A stretch of 64,000 nucleotides of DNA from Muricea muricata (Eukaryota; Cnidaria; Anthozoa; Malacalcyonacea; Plexauridae), in NCBI GenBank assembly GCA_963855995.1, contig OY979717.1, positions 42,122,107 through 42,186,106 of the forward strand. The letters are read 5' to 3'. Below, piece after piece: positions 51,792 to 64,000 of the stretch. Both the position numbers and the translations under genes were made by a program. Position 1 is the first letter of the stretch. Each line of letters starts with the position of its first letter. Under the pieces are notes generated by a model, which was given only the letters and a program-made list of their open reading frames with translations, was not told the DNA's origin and made no database searches.

Positions 51792-52775
51792 GTTCACGAC
51801 CATACCAACTATAAATTACCGGTTCTCGTCCGATCACCGCAGTTAAACTAGACTGGGCGGAGTTAGTACTTGGATGGGAGACCGCCTAGAAATACTTCGT
51901 GTCGTGAGCTCTGCTTTTTCCCTTTTCATTGTTCTATTCTTCCATGAAATATCGAATTCATAGTAAAGCATATTCTTGTAAAACTTACATGTTCACGACC
52001 ATACCGTCTGGAAAATACCGGTTCTCGTCCGATCACCGCAGTTAAACTAGACTGGGCGGAGTTAGTATTTGGATGGGAGACCGCCTAGGAATACTTCGTG
52101 TCGTGAGCTCTGCTTATTCCCCTGTCATTGTTCTATTCTTCTATCAAATATCGAATTCATAGAGAATCATATCCTTGTAAAACACACATGTTCACGACCA
52201 TACCGTCTGGAAAATACCGGTTCTCGTCCGATCACCGCAGTTAAATTAGACTGGGCGGAGTTAGTACTTGAATGGGAGACCGCCTAGGAATACTTCGTGT
52301 CGTGAGCTCATTTTTTTCCCCTGTCATCGTTCTTATCTTTTGCGAAACATCGAAATGAATTAGAAGCATATTCTTTTAACGCACCCATGTTCACGACCAT
52401 ACCGTCTGGAAAATACCGGTTCTCGTCCGATCATCGCAGTTAAACTAGACTGGGCGGAGTTAGTACTTGAATGGGAGACCGCCTAGAAATACTTCGTGTC
52501 GTGAGCTCTGTTTTTTCCTCTGTCATCGTTCTTATCTTTTGCAAAACATCGAAATGAATGAGAAGCATATTCTTTTAACGCACACATGTTCACGACCATA
52601 CCATCTATAAATTACCGGTTCTCGTCCGATCACCGCAGTTAAACTAGACTGGGCGGAGTTAGTACTTAGATGGGAGACCGCCTAGGAATACTTCGTGTCG
52701 TGAGCTCTGTTTTTTCTCGGGTCATCGTTCTTATTTTTTGCGAAACATCGAAATGAATGAGAAGCATATTCTTTT
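51792..52775 (+). rRNA. 5S rRNA array segment 11, 5 genes before insert 4
   Basis: Gene starts: 51792, 51991, 52190, 52389, 52588. Genes 51991 to 52389 parallel 15099 to 15497 (shared CTTATTCCCC terminator change, shared ATCATATCC spacer change). The gene just before the insert (52588) differs from the one before inserts 1-3, so recombination has replaced the left flank of insert 4. Confidence 0.94.
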
Positions 52776-53433
52776 TTATTACATGAGTATAGAGATTTAT
52801 TCATCGATAAGGCTGTGCGTAATAATCGTTCTAAATTAGCAATAGCCAATCGGCATCAAGAACGATAAAATTTCACTTGGTGAAAAATCATCGTTCACGG
52901 CCTTTGATTGGACGAACGATGTTTTTTCACCAGTGAAAATTTATCGTTCAGTGTTCTGATTGGCTGACCCGAACGTGCAACACCTGCTCGCAGGCTAGTG
53001 TAAACATGAAGTCTGATTTTACAAGTATTTTTTAACTCACCGAAAAGAGAGATTTAAGACAATTTCACTGATAAAACAACCACCCAAAATCATAACGACG
53101 ACATTCGTGACCTCATTAGTTTGAAATAAACCTCATGGTTTCATTTTCAGCAAGAAAACAAAGCAATAAATGGTAAGAAATTCCATTTTAATATTTTGCT
53201 TGAGTATTTGTTTTTGTCAGTAAGATTTATCCGTATCTTTATACACTCATCTTTATACTCATATAATAAACAAATTACTTCATGGTTGGTTCGTTTGTAC
53301 GATTTTTATTATTCACTCGTTGTGAAGGATCGCTAAACTCACTCGTTCGTTGCGCTCACTCGTTCGTTTAACGATCCTTCACAACTCGTGAATAAAAATC
53401 GTACGCACTCACCAACCATGAAGTAATCTCTAT
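52776..53433. mobile_element. 658-bp insert 4 in 5S spacer
   Basis: Same length and boundaries as the others. It has CACCCAAAATC upstream of the candidate SL gene and CAGCAAGAAAAC inside the candidate leader. The right 5S flank is the same as for inserts 1-3, but the left gene is of another type, so the left flank was exchanged after insertion. Confidence 0.7.
53129..53245 (+). ncRNA. Candidate SL RNA gene, copy 4, with one leader substitution
   Basis: Same elements, with C to G at 53154 inside the candidate leader (CAGCAAGAAAAC for CAGCAACAAAAC). The splice donor and stems are unchanged. In a functional SL family this would make a second leader variant or mark a less used copy. Confidence 0.47.
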
Positions 53434-53444
53434 AACGCACACAT

Positions 53445-54437
53445 GTTCACGACCATACCGTCTGGAAAATACCGGTTCTCGTCCGATTACCGCAGTTAAA
53501 CTAGACTGGGCGGAGTTAGTACTTGGATGGGAGACCGCCTAGGAATACTTCGTGTCGTGAGCTCTGCTTTTTCCCCTTTCATTGTTCTATTCTTCTATGA
53601 AATATCGAATTCATAGTGAAGCATATTCTTGTAAACCTTACATGTTCACGACCATATCGTCTGGAAAATACCGGTTCTCGTCCGATCACCGCAGTTAAAC
53701 TAGACTGGGCGGAGTTATTACTTGGATAGGAGACCGCCTAGGAATACTTCGTGTCGTGAGCTCTGCCTTTTCCTCTGTCATTGTTCTATTCTTCTATGAA
53801 ATATCGAATTCATAGAGAAGGATGTTCTTGTAAAACACACAGGTTCACGACCATACCGTCTGGAAAATACCGGTTCTCGTCCGATCACCGCAGTTAAACT
53901 AGACTGGGCGGTGTTAGTACTTGGATGGGAGACCGCCTAGGAATACTTCGTGTCGTGAGCTCTGTTTTTCCCGTGTCATCGTTCTATTCTTCTATCAAAT
54001 ATCGAATTCATAGAGAAGCATGATCTTGTAAAGCAACGATGTTCACGGCCACACCGTCTGGAAAATACCGGTTCTCGTCCGATCACCGCAGTTAAACTAG
54101 ACTGGGCGGAATTAGTACTTGGATGGGAGACCGCCTAGGAATACTTCGTGTCGTGAGCTCTGTTTTTTCCCCTGTCATCGTTCTTATCTTTTGCGAAACA
54201 TGGAAATGAATGATAAGCATATTCTTTTAATGCACACATGTTCACGACCATACCGTCTGGAAAATACTGGTTCTCGTCCGATCACCGCAGTTAAACTAGA
54301 CTGGGCGGACTTAGTACTTGGATGGGAGACCGCCTAGCAATACTTCGTGTCGTGAGCTCTGCTTTTTCCTCTGTCATTGTTATTTCTTCTATGAAATATC
54401 GAATTCATAGAGAAGCATATTCTTGTAAAACACACAT
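53445..54437 (+). rRNA. 5S rRNA array segment 12, 5 genes after insert 4
   Basis: Gene starts: 53445, 53644, 53843, 54041, 54240. The order is that seen after the other inserts (compare 25163 to 25958). The gene at 54041 starts GTTCACGGCC, as do its counterparts at 25759 and 39317. Confidence 0.95.
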
Positions 54438-57400
54438 GTTCACGACCATACCGTCTGGAAAATACCGGTTCTCGTCCGATCACCGAAGTTAAACTAGACT
54501 GGGCGGAGTTAGTACTTGGGTGGGAGACCGCCTACGAATACTTCGTGTCGTGAGTTCTGCTTTTTCCCCTGTCATTGTTCTATTCGTCTATTAAATATCG
54601 AATTCATAGAGAAGCATATTCTTGTAAAACACGCATGTTCAGGATCATACCGTCTGGAAAATACCGGTTCTCGTCCGATCACCGCAGTTAAACCAGACTG
54701 GGCGGAGTTAGTACTTGGATGGGAGACCGCCTAAAAATACTTCGTGTCCTGAGCTCTGTTTTTCCCGTGTCATCGTTCTATTCTTCTATGAAATATCGAA
54801 TTCATAGAGAAGCATGATCTTGTAAAGCACAGATGTTCACAACCATACCTTCTGGAAAATACCGGTTCTCGTCCGATCATCGCAGTTAAACTAGACTGGG
54901 CGAAGTTAGTACTTGAATGGGAGACCGCCTAGGAATACTTCGTGTCGTGAGCTCTGTTTTTTCGCCTGTCATCGTTTTTATCTTTTGCAAAACATCGAAA
55001 TGAATGAGAAGCATATTCTTTTAACGCACACATGTTCACGACCATACCATCTATAAATTACCGGTTCTCGTCCGATCACCGCAGTTAAAGTAGACTGGGC
55101 GGAGTTAGTACTTGGATGGGAGACCGCCTAGGAATACTTCGTGTCGTGAGCTCTGTTTTTTCCCAGGTCATCGTTCTATTCTTCTATGAAATATCGAATT
55201 CATACTGAAGCATATTCTTGTGAAGCACAGATGTTCACGACCATACCGTCTGGAAAATACCGGTTCTCGTCCGATCACCGCAGTTAAACTAGACTTGGCG
55301 GAGTTAGTACTTGGATGGGAGACCGCCTAGGAATACTTTTTGTCGTGAGCTCTGTTTTTTCCCCTGTCATCGTTCTTATCTTTTGCGAAACATCGAAATG
55401 AATGAGAAGCATATTCTTTTAACGCACACATGTTCACGACCATACCGTCTTGAAAATACCGGTTCTCGTCCTATCACCGGAGTTCAACTAGACTGGGCGG
55501 AGTTAGTACTTGGGTGGGAGACCGCCTACGAATACTTCGTGTCGTGAGTTCTGCTTTTTCCCCTGTCATTGTTCTATTCTTCTATGAAATATCGAATTCA
55601 TAGAGAAGCATATTCTTGTAAAACACGCATGTTCAGGATCATACCGTCTGGAAAATACCGGTTCTCGTCCGATCACCGCAGTTAAACCAGACTGGGCGGA
55701 GTTAGTACTTGGATGGGAGACCGCCTAGGAATACTTCGTGTCGTGAGCTCTGTTTTTCCCGTGTCATCATTCTATTCTTCTATGAAATATCGAATTCATA
55801 GAGAAGCATGATCTTGTAAAGCACAGATGTTCACGACCATACCGTCTGGAAAATACCGGTTCTCGTCCGATCATCGCAGTTAAACTAGACTGGGCGAAGT
55901 TAGTACTTGAATGGGAGACCGCCTAGGAATACTTCGTGTCGTGAGCTCTGTTTTTTCGCCTGTCATCGTTTTTATCTTTTGCAAAACATCGAAATGAATG
56001 AGAAGCATATTCTTTTAACGCACACATGTTCACGACCATACCATCTATAAATTACCGGTTCTCGTCCGATCACCGCAGTTAAACTAGACTGGGCGGAGTT
56101 AGTACTTGGATGGGAGACCGCCTAGCAATACTTCGTGTCGTGAGCTCTGCTTTTTCCTCTGTCATTGTTATTTCTTCTATGAAATATCGAATTCATAGAG
56201 AAGCATATTCTTGTAAAACACACATGTTCACGACCATACCGTCTGGAAAATACCGGTTCTCGTCCGATCACCGAAGTTAAACTAGACTGGGCGGAGTTAG
56301 TACTTGGGTGGGAGACCGCCTACGAATACTTCGTGTCGTGAGTTCTGCTTTTTCCCCTGTCATTGTTCTATTCGTCTATTAAATATCGAATTCATAGAGA
56401 AGCATATTCTTGTAAAACACGCATGTTCAGGATCATACCGTCTGGAAAATACCGGTTCTCGTCCGATCACCGCAGTTAAACCAGACTGGGCGGAGTTAGT
56501 ACTTGGATGGGAGACCGCCTAAAAATACTTCGTGTCCTGAGCTCTGTTTTTCCCGTGTCATCGTTCTATTCTTCTATGAAATATCGAATTCATAGAGAAG
56601 CATGATCTTGTAAAGCACAGATGTTCACAACCATACCTTCTGGAAAATACCGGTTCTCGTCCGATCATCGCAGTTAAACTAGACTGGGCGAAGTTAGTAC
56701 TTGAATGGGAGACCGCCTAGGAATACTTCGTGTCGTGAGCTCTGTTTTTTCGCCTGTCATCGTTTTTATCTTTTGCAAAACATCGAAATGAATGAGAAGC
56801 ATATTCTTTTAACGCACACATGTTCACGACCATACCATCTATAAATTACCGGTTCTCGTCCGATCACCGCAGTTAAACTAGACTGGGCGGAGTTAGTACT
56901 TGGATGGGAGACCGCCTAGGAATACTTCGTGTCGTGAGCTCTGTTTTTTCCCAGGTCATCGTTCTATTCTTCTATGAAATATCGAATTCATACTGAAGCA
57001 TATTCTTGTGAAGCACAGATGTTCACGACCATACCGTCTGGAAAATACCGGTTCTCGTCCGATCACCGCAGTTAAACTAGACTTGGCGGAGTTAGTACTT
57101 GGATGGGAGACCGCCTAGGAATACTTTTTGTCGTGAGCTCTGTTTTTTCCCCTGTCATCGTTCTTATCTTTTGCGAAACATCGAAATGAATGAGAAGCAT
57201 ATTCTTTTAACGCACACATGTTCACGACCATACCGTCTTGAAAATACCGGTTCTCGTCCGATCACCGGAGTTCAACTAGACTGGGCGGAGTTAGTACTTG
57301 GGTGGGAGACCGCCTACGAATACTTCGTGTCGTGAGTTCTGCTTTTTCCCCTGTCATTGTTCTATTCTTCTATGAAATATCGAATTCATAGAGAAGCATA

Positions 57401-58014
57401 TTCTTGTAAAACACGCATGTTCAGGATCATACCGTCTGGAAAATACCGGTTCTCGTCCGATCACCGCAGTTAAACCAGACTGGGCGGAGTTAGTACTTGG
57501 ATGGGAGACCGCCTAGGAATACTTCGTGTCGTGAGCTCTGTTTTTCCCGTGTCATCATTCTATTCTTCTATGAAATATCGAATTCATAGAGAAGCATGAT
57601 CTTGTAAAGCACAGATGTTCACGACCATACCGTCTGGAAAATACCGGTTCTCGTCCGATCATCGCAGTTAAACTAGACTGGGCGAAGTTAGTACTTGAAT
57701 GGGAGACCGCCTAGGAATACTTCGTGTCGTGAGCTCTGTTTTTTCGCCTGTCATCGTTTTTATCTTTTGCAAAACATCGAAATGAATGAGAAGCATATTC
57801 TTTTAACGCACACATGTTCACGACCATACCATCTATAAATTACCGGTTCTCGTCCGATCACCGCAGTTAAACTAGACTGGGCGGAGTTAGTACTTGGATG
57901 GGAGACCGCCTAGGAATACTTCGTGTCGTGAGCTCTGTTTTTTCGCCTGTCATCGTTTTTATCTTTTGCAAAACATCGAAATGAATGAGAAGCATATTCT
58001 TTTAACGCACACAT
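54438..58014 (+). rRNA. 5S rRNA array segment 13, 18 genes in two 9-gene blocks
   Basis: Gene starts, block 1: 54438, 54637, 54835, 55034, 55233, 55432, 55631, 55829, 56028. Block 2, 1,788 bp further on: 56226, 56425, 56623, 56822, 57021, 57220, 57419, 57617, 57816. Genes at 54637 and 56425 end CGTGTCCTGAGC, which breaks one base pair of helix I. The gene at 55034 has AAAGTAGAC, while its block-2 partner at 56822 has AAACTAGAC. Confidence 0.95.
54438..58014. repeat. 9-unit higher-order repeat, period 1,788 bp, two copies
   Basis: All nine gene starts recur at +1,788. After copy 2, units at 57816, 58015 and 58214 are near-identical single-unit repeats (second-class gene followed by the TTTTTTCGCC spacer), a local amplification of one unit. 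Confidence 0.92.
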
Positions 58015-61000
58015 GTTCACGACCATACCATCTATAAATTACCGGTTCTCGTCCGATCACCGCAGTTAAACTAGACTGGGCGGAGTTAGTACTTGGATGG
58101 GAGACCGCCTAGGAATACTTCGTGTCGTGAGCTCTGTTTTTTCGCCTGTCATCGTTTTTATCTTTTGCAAAACATCGAAATGAATGAGAAGCATATTCTT
58201 TTAACGGACACATGTTCACGACCATACCATCTATAAATTACCGGTTCTCGTCCGATCACCGCAGTTAAACTAGACTGGGCGGAGTTAGTACTTGGATGGG
58301 AGACCGCCTAGGAATACTTCGTGTCGTGAGCTCTGTTTTTTCCCGGGTCATCGTTCTATTCTTCTATGAAATATCGAATTCATACTGAAGCATATTCTTG
58401 TGAAGCACAGATGTTCACGACCATACCGTCTGGAAAATACCGGTTCTCGTCCGATCACCGCAGTTAAACTAGACTGGGCGGAATTAGTACTTGGATGGGA
58501 GACCGCCTAGGAATACTTCGTGTTGTGAGCTCTGTTTTTTCCCCTGTCATCGTTCTTATCTTTTGCGAAACATGGAAATGAATGATAAGCATATTCTTTT
58601 AATGCACACATGTTCACGACCATACCGTCTGGAAAATACCGGTTCTCGTCCGATCACCGCAGTTAAACTAGACTGGGCGGAGTTAGTACTTGGATGGAAG
58701 ACCGCCTAGCAATACTTCGTGTCGTGAGCTCTGCTTTTTCCCCTGTCATTGTTATTTCTTCTATGAAATATCGGATTCATAGAGAAGCATATTCTTGTAA
58801 AACACACATGTTCACGACCATACCGTCTGGAAAATACCGGTTCTCGTCCGATCACCGAAGTTAAACTAGACTGGGCGGAGTTAGTACTTGGATGGGAGAC
58901 CGCCTAGGAATACTTCGTGTCGTGAGCTCTGTTTTTCCCGTGTCATCGTTCTATTCTTCTATGAAATATCGAATTCATAGAGAAGCATGATCTTGTAAAG
59001 CACAGATGTTCACGACCATACCGTCTGGAAAATACCGATTCTCGTCGGATCACCGCAGTTAAACTAGACTGGGCGGAGTTAGTACTTGGATGGGAGACCG
59101 CCTAGGAATACTTTTTGTCGTGAGCTCTGTTTTTTCCCCTGTCATCGTTCTTATCTTTTGCGAAACATCGAAATGAATGAGAAGCATATTCTTTTAACGC
59201 ACACATGTTCACGACCATACCGTCTTGAAAATACCGGTTCTCGTCCGATCACCGGAGTTCAACTAGACTGGGCGGAGTTAGTACTTGGGTGGGAGACCGC
59301 CTACGAATACTTCGTGTCGTGAGTTCTGCTTTTTCCCCTGTCATTGTTCTATTCTTCTATGAAATATCGAATTCATAGAGAAGCATATTCTTGTAAAACA
59401 CGCATGTTCAGGATCATACCGTCTGGAAAATACCGGATCTCGTCCGATCACCGCAGTTAAACCAGACTGGGCGGAGTTAGTACTTCGATGGGAAACCGCC
59501 TAGGAATACTTCGTGTCGTAAGCTCTGTTTTTTCCCCTGTCATCGTTCTTATCTTTTGCGAAACATCGAAATGAATGAGAAGCATATTCTTTTAACGCAC
59601 ACATGTTCACGACCATACCATCTATAAATTACTGGTTTTCGTCCGATCACCTCAGTTAAACTAGACTGGGCGGAGTTAGTACTTGGATGCGAGACCGCCT
59701 AGGAATACTTCGTGTCGTGAGCTCTGCTTTTTCCCCTGTCATTGTTCTATTCTTCTATGAAATATCGAATTCATAGAGAAGCATATTCTTGTAAAACACA
59801 CATGTTCAGGACCATACCGTCTGGAAATTACCGGTTCTCGTCCGATCAACGCAGTTAAACTAGACTGGGCGGAGTTAGTACTTGGATGGGAGACCGCCTA
59901 GGAATACTTCGTGTCGTGAGCTCTGTTTTTCCCGTGTCATCGTTCCATTCTTCTATGAAATATCGAATTCATAGAGAAGCATGATCTTGTAAAGCAGAGA
60001 TGTTCACGACCATACCGTCTGGAAAATACCGGTTCTCGTCCGATCACCGCAGTTAAACTAGACTGGGCGGAATTAGTACTTGGATGGGAGACCGCCTAGG
60101 AATACTTCGTGTCGTGAGCTCTGTTTTTTCCCTTATCATCGTTCTTATCTTTTGCGAAACATCGAAATGAATGAGAAGCATATTCTTTTAACGCACACAT
60201 GTTCACGACCATACTATCTATAAATCACCGGTTCTCGTCCGATCACCGTAGTTAAACTAGACTGGGCGGAGTTAGTACTTGTATGGGAGACCGCCTAGGA
60301 ATACTTCGTGTCGTGAGCTCTGTTTTTTCCCGGGTCATCGTTCTATTCTTCTATGAAATATCGAATTCATAGAGAAGCATATTCTTGTAAAACACACATG
60401 TTCGCGATCATACCGTCTGGAAAATACCGGTTCTCGTCCGATCACCGCAGTTAAACCAGACTGGGCGGTGTTAGTACTTCGATGGGAGACCGCCTAGGAA
60501 TAGTTCGTGTCGTAAGCTCTGTTTTTCCCGTGTCATCGTTCTATTCTTCTATGAAATATCGAATTCATAGAGAAGCATGATCTTGTAAAGCACAGATGTT
60601 CACGACCATACCGCCTGGAAAATACCGGTTCTCGTCCGATCACCGCAGTTAAACTAGACTGGGCGGAGTTAGTACTAGGATGGGAGACCGCCTAGGAATA
60701 CTTCGTGGCGTGAGCTCTGCTTTTTCCCCTTTCATTGTTCTATTCTTCTATGAAATATCGAATTCATTGTGAAGCATATTCTTGTAAAACTTACATGTTC
60801 ACGACCATATCGTCTGGAAAATACCGGTTCTCGTCCGATCACCGCAGTTAAACTAGACTGGGCGGAGTTATTACTTGGATAGGAGACCGCCTAGGAATAC
60901 TTCGTGTCGTGAGCTCTGCTTTTTCCCCTGTCATTGTTCTACTCTTCTATGAAATATCGAATTCATAGAGAAGGATGTTCTTGTAAAACACACAGGTTCA

Positions 61001-64000
61001 CGACCATACCGTCTGGAAAATACCGGTTCTCGTCCGATCACCGCAGTTAAACTAGACTGGGCGGAGTAAGTACTTGGATGGGAGACCGCCTAGGAATACT
61101 TCGTGTCGTGAGCTCTGTTTTTTCCCCTGTCATCGTTCTTATCTTTTGCGAAACATCGAAATGAATTAGAAGCATATTCTTTTAACGCACACATGTTCAC
61201 GACCATACCATCTATAAATTACCGGTTCTCGTCCGATCACCGCAATCAAACTAGACTGGGCGGAGTTAGTACTTGGATGGGAGACCGCTTAGGAATACTT
61301 CGTGTCGTGAGCTCTGTTTTTTCCCATGTCATTGTTCTATTCTTCTATGAAATATCGAATTCATAGAGAAGCATATTCTTGTAACACACACATGTTCACC
61401 ACCACACCCTCTGGAAAATACCGGTTCTCGTCCGATCACCGTAGTTAAACTAGACTGGGCGGAGTTAGTATTTGGATGTGAGACCGCCTAGGAATACTTC
61501 GTGTCGTGAGCTCTGTTTTTCCCGTGTCATCGTTCTATTCTTCTATGAAATATCGAATTCATAGAGAAGCATGATCTTGTAAAGCACAGATGTTCAAGAC
61601 CATACCGTCTGGAAAATACCGGTTGTCGTCCGATCACCGCAGTTAAACTAGACTGGGCGGAGTTAGTACTTGGATGGAAGACCGCCTAGGAATACTTCGT
61701 GTCGTGAGCTCTGCCTTTTCCCCTGTCATTGTTCTATTCTTCTATGAAATATCGAATTCATAGAGAAGCATATTCTTGTAAAACACACATGTTCACGACC
61801 ATACCGTCTGGAAAATACCGGTTCTCGTCCGAACACCGCAGTTAAACTAGACTGGGCGGAGTTAGTACTTGGATGGGAGACCGCCTAGGAATACTTCGTG
61901 TCGTGAGCTCTGTTTTTTCCCGTGTCATCGTTCTATTCTTCTATGAAATATCGAATTCATAGAGAAGCATGATCTTGTAAAGCACAGATGTTCACGACCA
62001 TACCGTCTGGAAAATACCGGTTCTCTTCCGATCACCGCAGTTAAACTAGACTGGGATGAGTTAGTACTTGGATGGGAGACCGCCTAGGAATACTTCGTGT
62101 CGTGAGCTCTGTTTTTTCCCCTGTCATCGTTCTTATCTTTTGCGAAACATCGAAATGAATGAGAAGCATATTCTTTTAACGCACACATGTTCACGACCAT
62201 ACCATCTATAAATTACCGGTTCTCGTCCGATCACCGCAATCAAATTAGACTGGGCGGAGTTAGTACTTGGATGGGAGACCGCCTAGCAATACTTCGTGTC
62301 GTGAGCTCTGTTTTTTCCAGGGTCATCGTTCTATTCTTCCATGAAATATCGAATTCATACAGAAGCATATTCTTGTGAAGCACAGATGTTCACGACCATA
62401 CCGTCTGGAAAATACCGGTTCTCGTCCGACCACCGCAGTTAAACTAGACTGGCCGGAGTTAGTACAAGGATGGGAGATCGCCTAGGAATACTTCGTGTCG
62501 TGAGCTCTGTTTTTTCCCCTGTCATCGTTCTTATCTTTTGCGAAACATCGAAATGAATAAGAAGCATATTCTTTTAACGCACACATGTTCACGACCATAC
62601 CGTCTGGAAAATACCGGTTCTCGTCCGATCTTCGCAGTTAATCTAGATTGGGCGGAGTTAGTATTTGGATGGGAGACCGCCTAGGAATACTTCGTGTCGT
62701 GAGCTCTGCTTTTTTCCCTGTCATTGTTCTATTCTTCTATGAAATATCGAATTCATAGAGAAGCTTTATCTTGTAAAACACACATGTTCACGACCATACA
62801 GTCTGGAAAATACCGGTTCTCGTCCGATCACCGCAGTTAAACTAGACTGGGCGGAGTTAGTACTTGGATGGGAGACCGCCTAGGAATACTTCGTGTCGTG
62901 AGCTCTGTTTTTCCCGTGTCATCGTTCTATTCTTCTATGAAATATCGAATTCATAGAGAAGCATGATCTTGTAAAGCACAGACGTTCACGACCATACCGT
63001 CTTGAAAATACCGGTTCTCGTCCTATCACCGCAGTTAAACTACATTGGGCGGAGTTAGTACTTGGATGGGAGACCGCCTAGGAATACTTCGTGTCGTGAG
63101 CTCTGTTTTTTCCCGGGTCATTGTTCTAATCTTCTATGAAATATCGAATTCATGCAGAAGCATGATCTTCTAAAGCACAGATGTTCACGACCATACCGTC
63201 TGGAAAATACCGGTTCTCGTCCGATCACCGCAGTTACACTAGACTGGGCGGAGTTAGTACTTGGATGGGAGACCGCCTAGGAATACTTCGTGTCGTGAGC
63301 TCTGTTTTTTCCTTTGTCATCGTTCTTATCTTTTGCGAAACATCGAAATGAATGAGAAGCATATTCTTTTAACGCACACATGTTCACGACCATACCATCT
63401 ATAAATTACCGGTTCTCGTCCGATCACCGCAGTTAAACTAAACTGGGTGGAGTTAGTACTTGGATGGGAGACCGCCTAGGAATACTTCGTGTCGTGAGCT
63501 CTGCTTTTTCCCTGTCATTGTTCTATTCTTCTATGAAATATCGAATTCATAGAGAAGGATGTTCTTGTAAAACACACAGGTTCACGACCATACCGTCTGG
63601 AAAATACCGGTTCTCGTCCGATCACCGCAGTTAAACTAGACTGGGCGGAGTTAGTACTTGGATGGGAGACCGCCTAGGAATACTTCGTGTCGTGAGCTCT
63701 GTTTTTTCCCCTGTCATCGTTCTTATCTTTTGCGAAACATCGAAATGAATGAGAAGCATATTCTTTTAACGCACACATGTTCACGACCATACCATCTATA
63801 AATTACCGGTTCTCGTCCGATCACCGCAGTCAAACTAGACTGGGCGGAGTTAGTACTTGGATGGGAGACCGCCTAGGAATACTTCGTGTCGTGAGCTCTG
63901 TTTTTTCCCGGGTCATCGTTCTATTCTTCTATGAAATATCGAATTCATACAGAAGCATATTCTTGTGAAGCACAGATGTTCACGACCATACCGTCTGGAA
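58015..64000 (+). rRNA. 5S rRNA array segment 14, 31 genes, last one cut by window edge
   Basis: Gene starts: 58015, 58214, 58413, 58612, 58810, 59008, 59207, 59406, 59605, 59804, 60002, 60201, 60400, 60598, 60797, 60996, 61195, 61394, 61592, 61791, 61990, 62189, 62388, 62587, 62786, 62984, 63183, 63382, 63580, 63779, 63978 (only 23 nt present). From 58413 to 62587 the unit types follow 6356 to 10528 and then 14503 and 14702. From 62984 to 63382 they match the 7-gene blocks of segment 10. Confidence 0.95.

Noticed and set aside
1..64000. CRISPR-like regular repeat-spacer pattern
   Set aside because: The repeat is a 5S gene of about 119 nt with internal polymerase III promoter, and the spacers belong to a few related families; a CRISPR array would have unique spacers and short repeats.
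1..64000. Non-genic satellite DNA
   Set aside because: Helix I, helix III, box C and terminators are kept in most units, so this is 5S rDNA, although some units may be inactive.

Overview
This window is a eukaryotic, most likely metazoan, 5S ribosomal DNA array. It is filled from end to end by 310 head-to-tail 5S rRNA genes, all on the + strand, of which the first and last are cut by the window edges. Unit length is 198-199 bp: a gene of about 119 nt plus a 78-80 bp spacer. The genes keep the 9-bp helix I, the helix III pairs and an intact RNA polymerase III box C. Most are followed by a T-run terminator. There is no protein-coding gene. The short open frames are all read-through of gene plus spacer and recur wherever the same unit type recurs.

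The array is organised in higher-order repeats. Positions 1-5372 hold a 12-unit block (2,385 bp) copied about 2.25 times. Positions 6951-14502 hold a 19-unit block (3,776 bp) copied twice. Positions 17637-44556 hold a 13,558-bp segment in tandem duplicate, the second copy missing exactly one unit. Positions 44663-51791 hold a 7-unit block (1,390 bp) with full, short and interrupted copies. Positions 54438-58014 hold a 9-unit block (1,788 bp) copied twice. Positions 58413-62388 follow the unit order of 6356-10528 but lack two units. This is the pattern left by repeated unequal exchange.

Four copies of one 658-bp insert interrupt the array (16083-16740, 24494-25151, 38052-38709, 52776-53433). 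Each sits at the same point of the same spacer type and is followed by the same variant 5S gene, so they descend from one event and were multiplied with the array. Each insert has two long foldback hairpins and a terminal inverted repeat. Between the hairpins lies a segment with the parts of a spliced-leader (SL) RNA gene: a 5' mini-hairpin, a roughly 44-nt candidate leader ending in ATG, a GTAAG splice donor inside a stem-loop, a U-rich Sm-like site and a downstream stem-loop. Linkage of 5S and SL RNA genes is known in several SL-using lineages, and leaders ending in AUG are typical of flatworms. I therefore suggest, without proof, an animal that trans-splices, possibly a platyhelminth.

Two gene classes occur: a main class, and a class with four changes in the helix II / loop region that weaken helix II. 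Some of the latter carry a change that partly restores pairing. Some units have a damaged terminator, a damaged internal promoter or a shortened 5' flank and may be pseudogenes. No sequence search or folding program was run; all positions and pairings come from reading the sequence.
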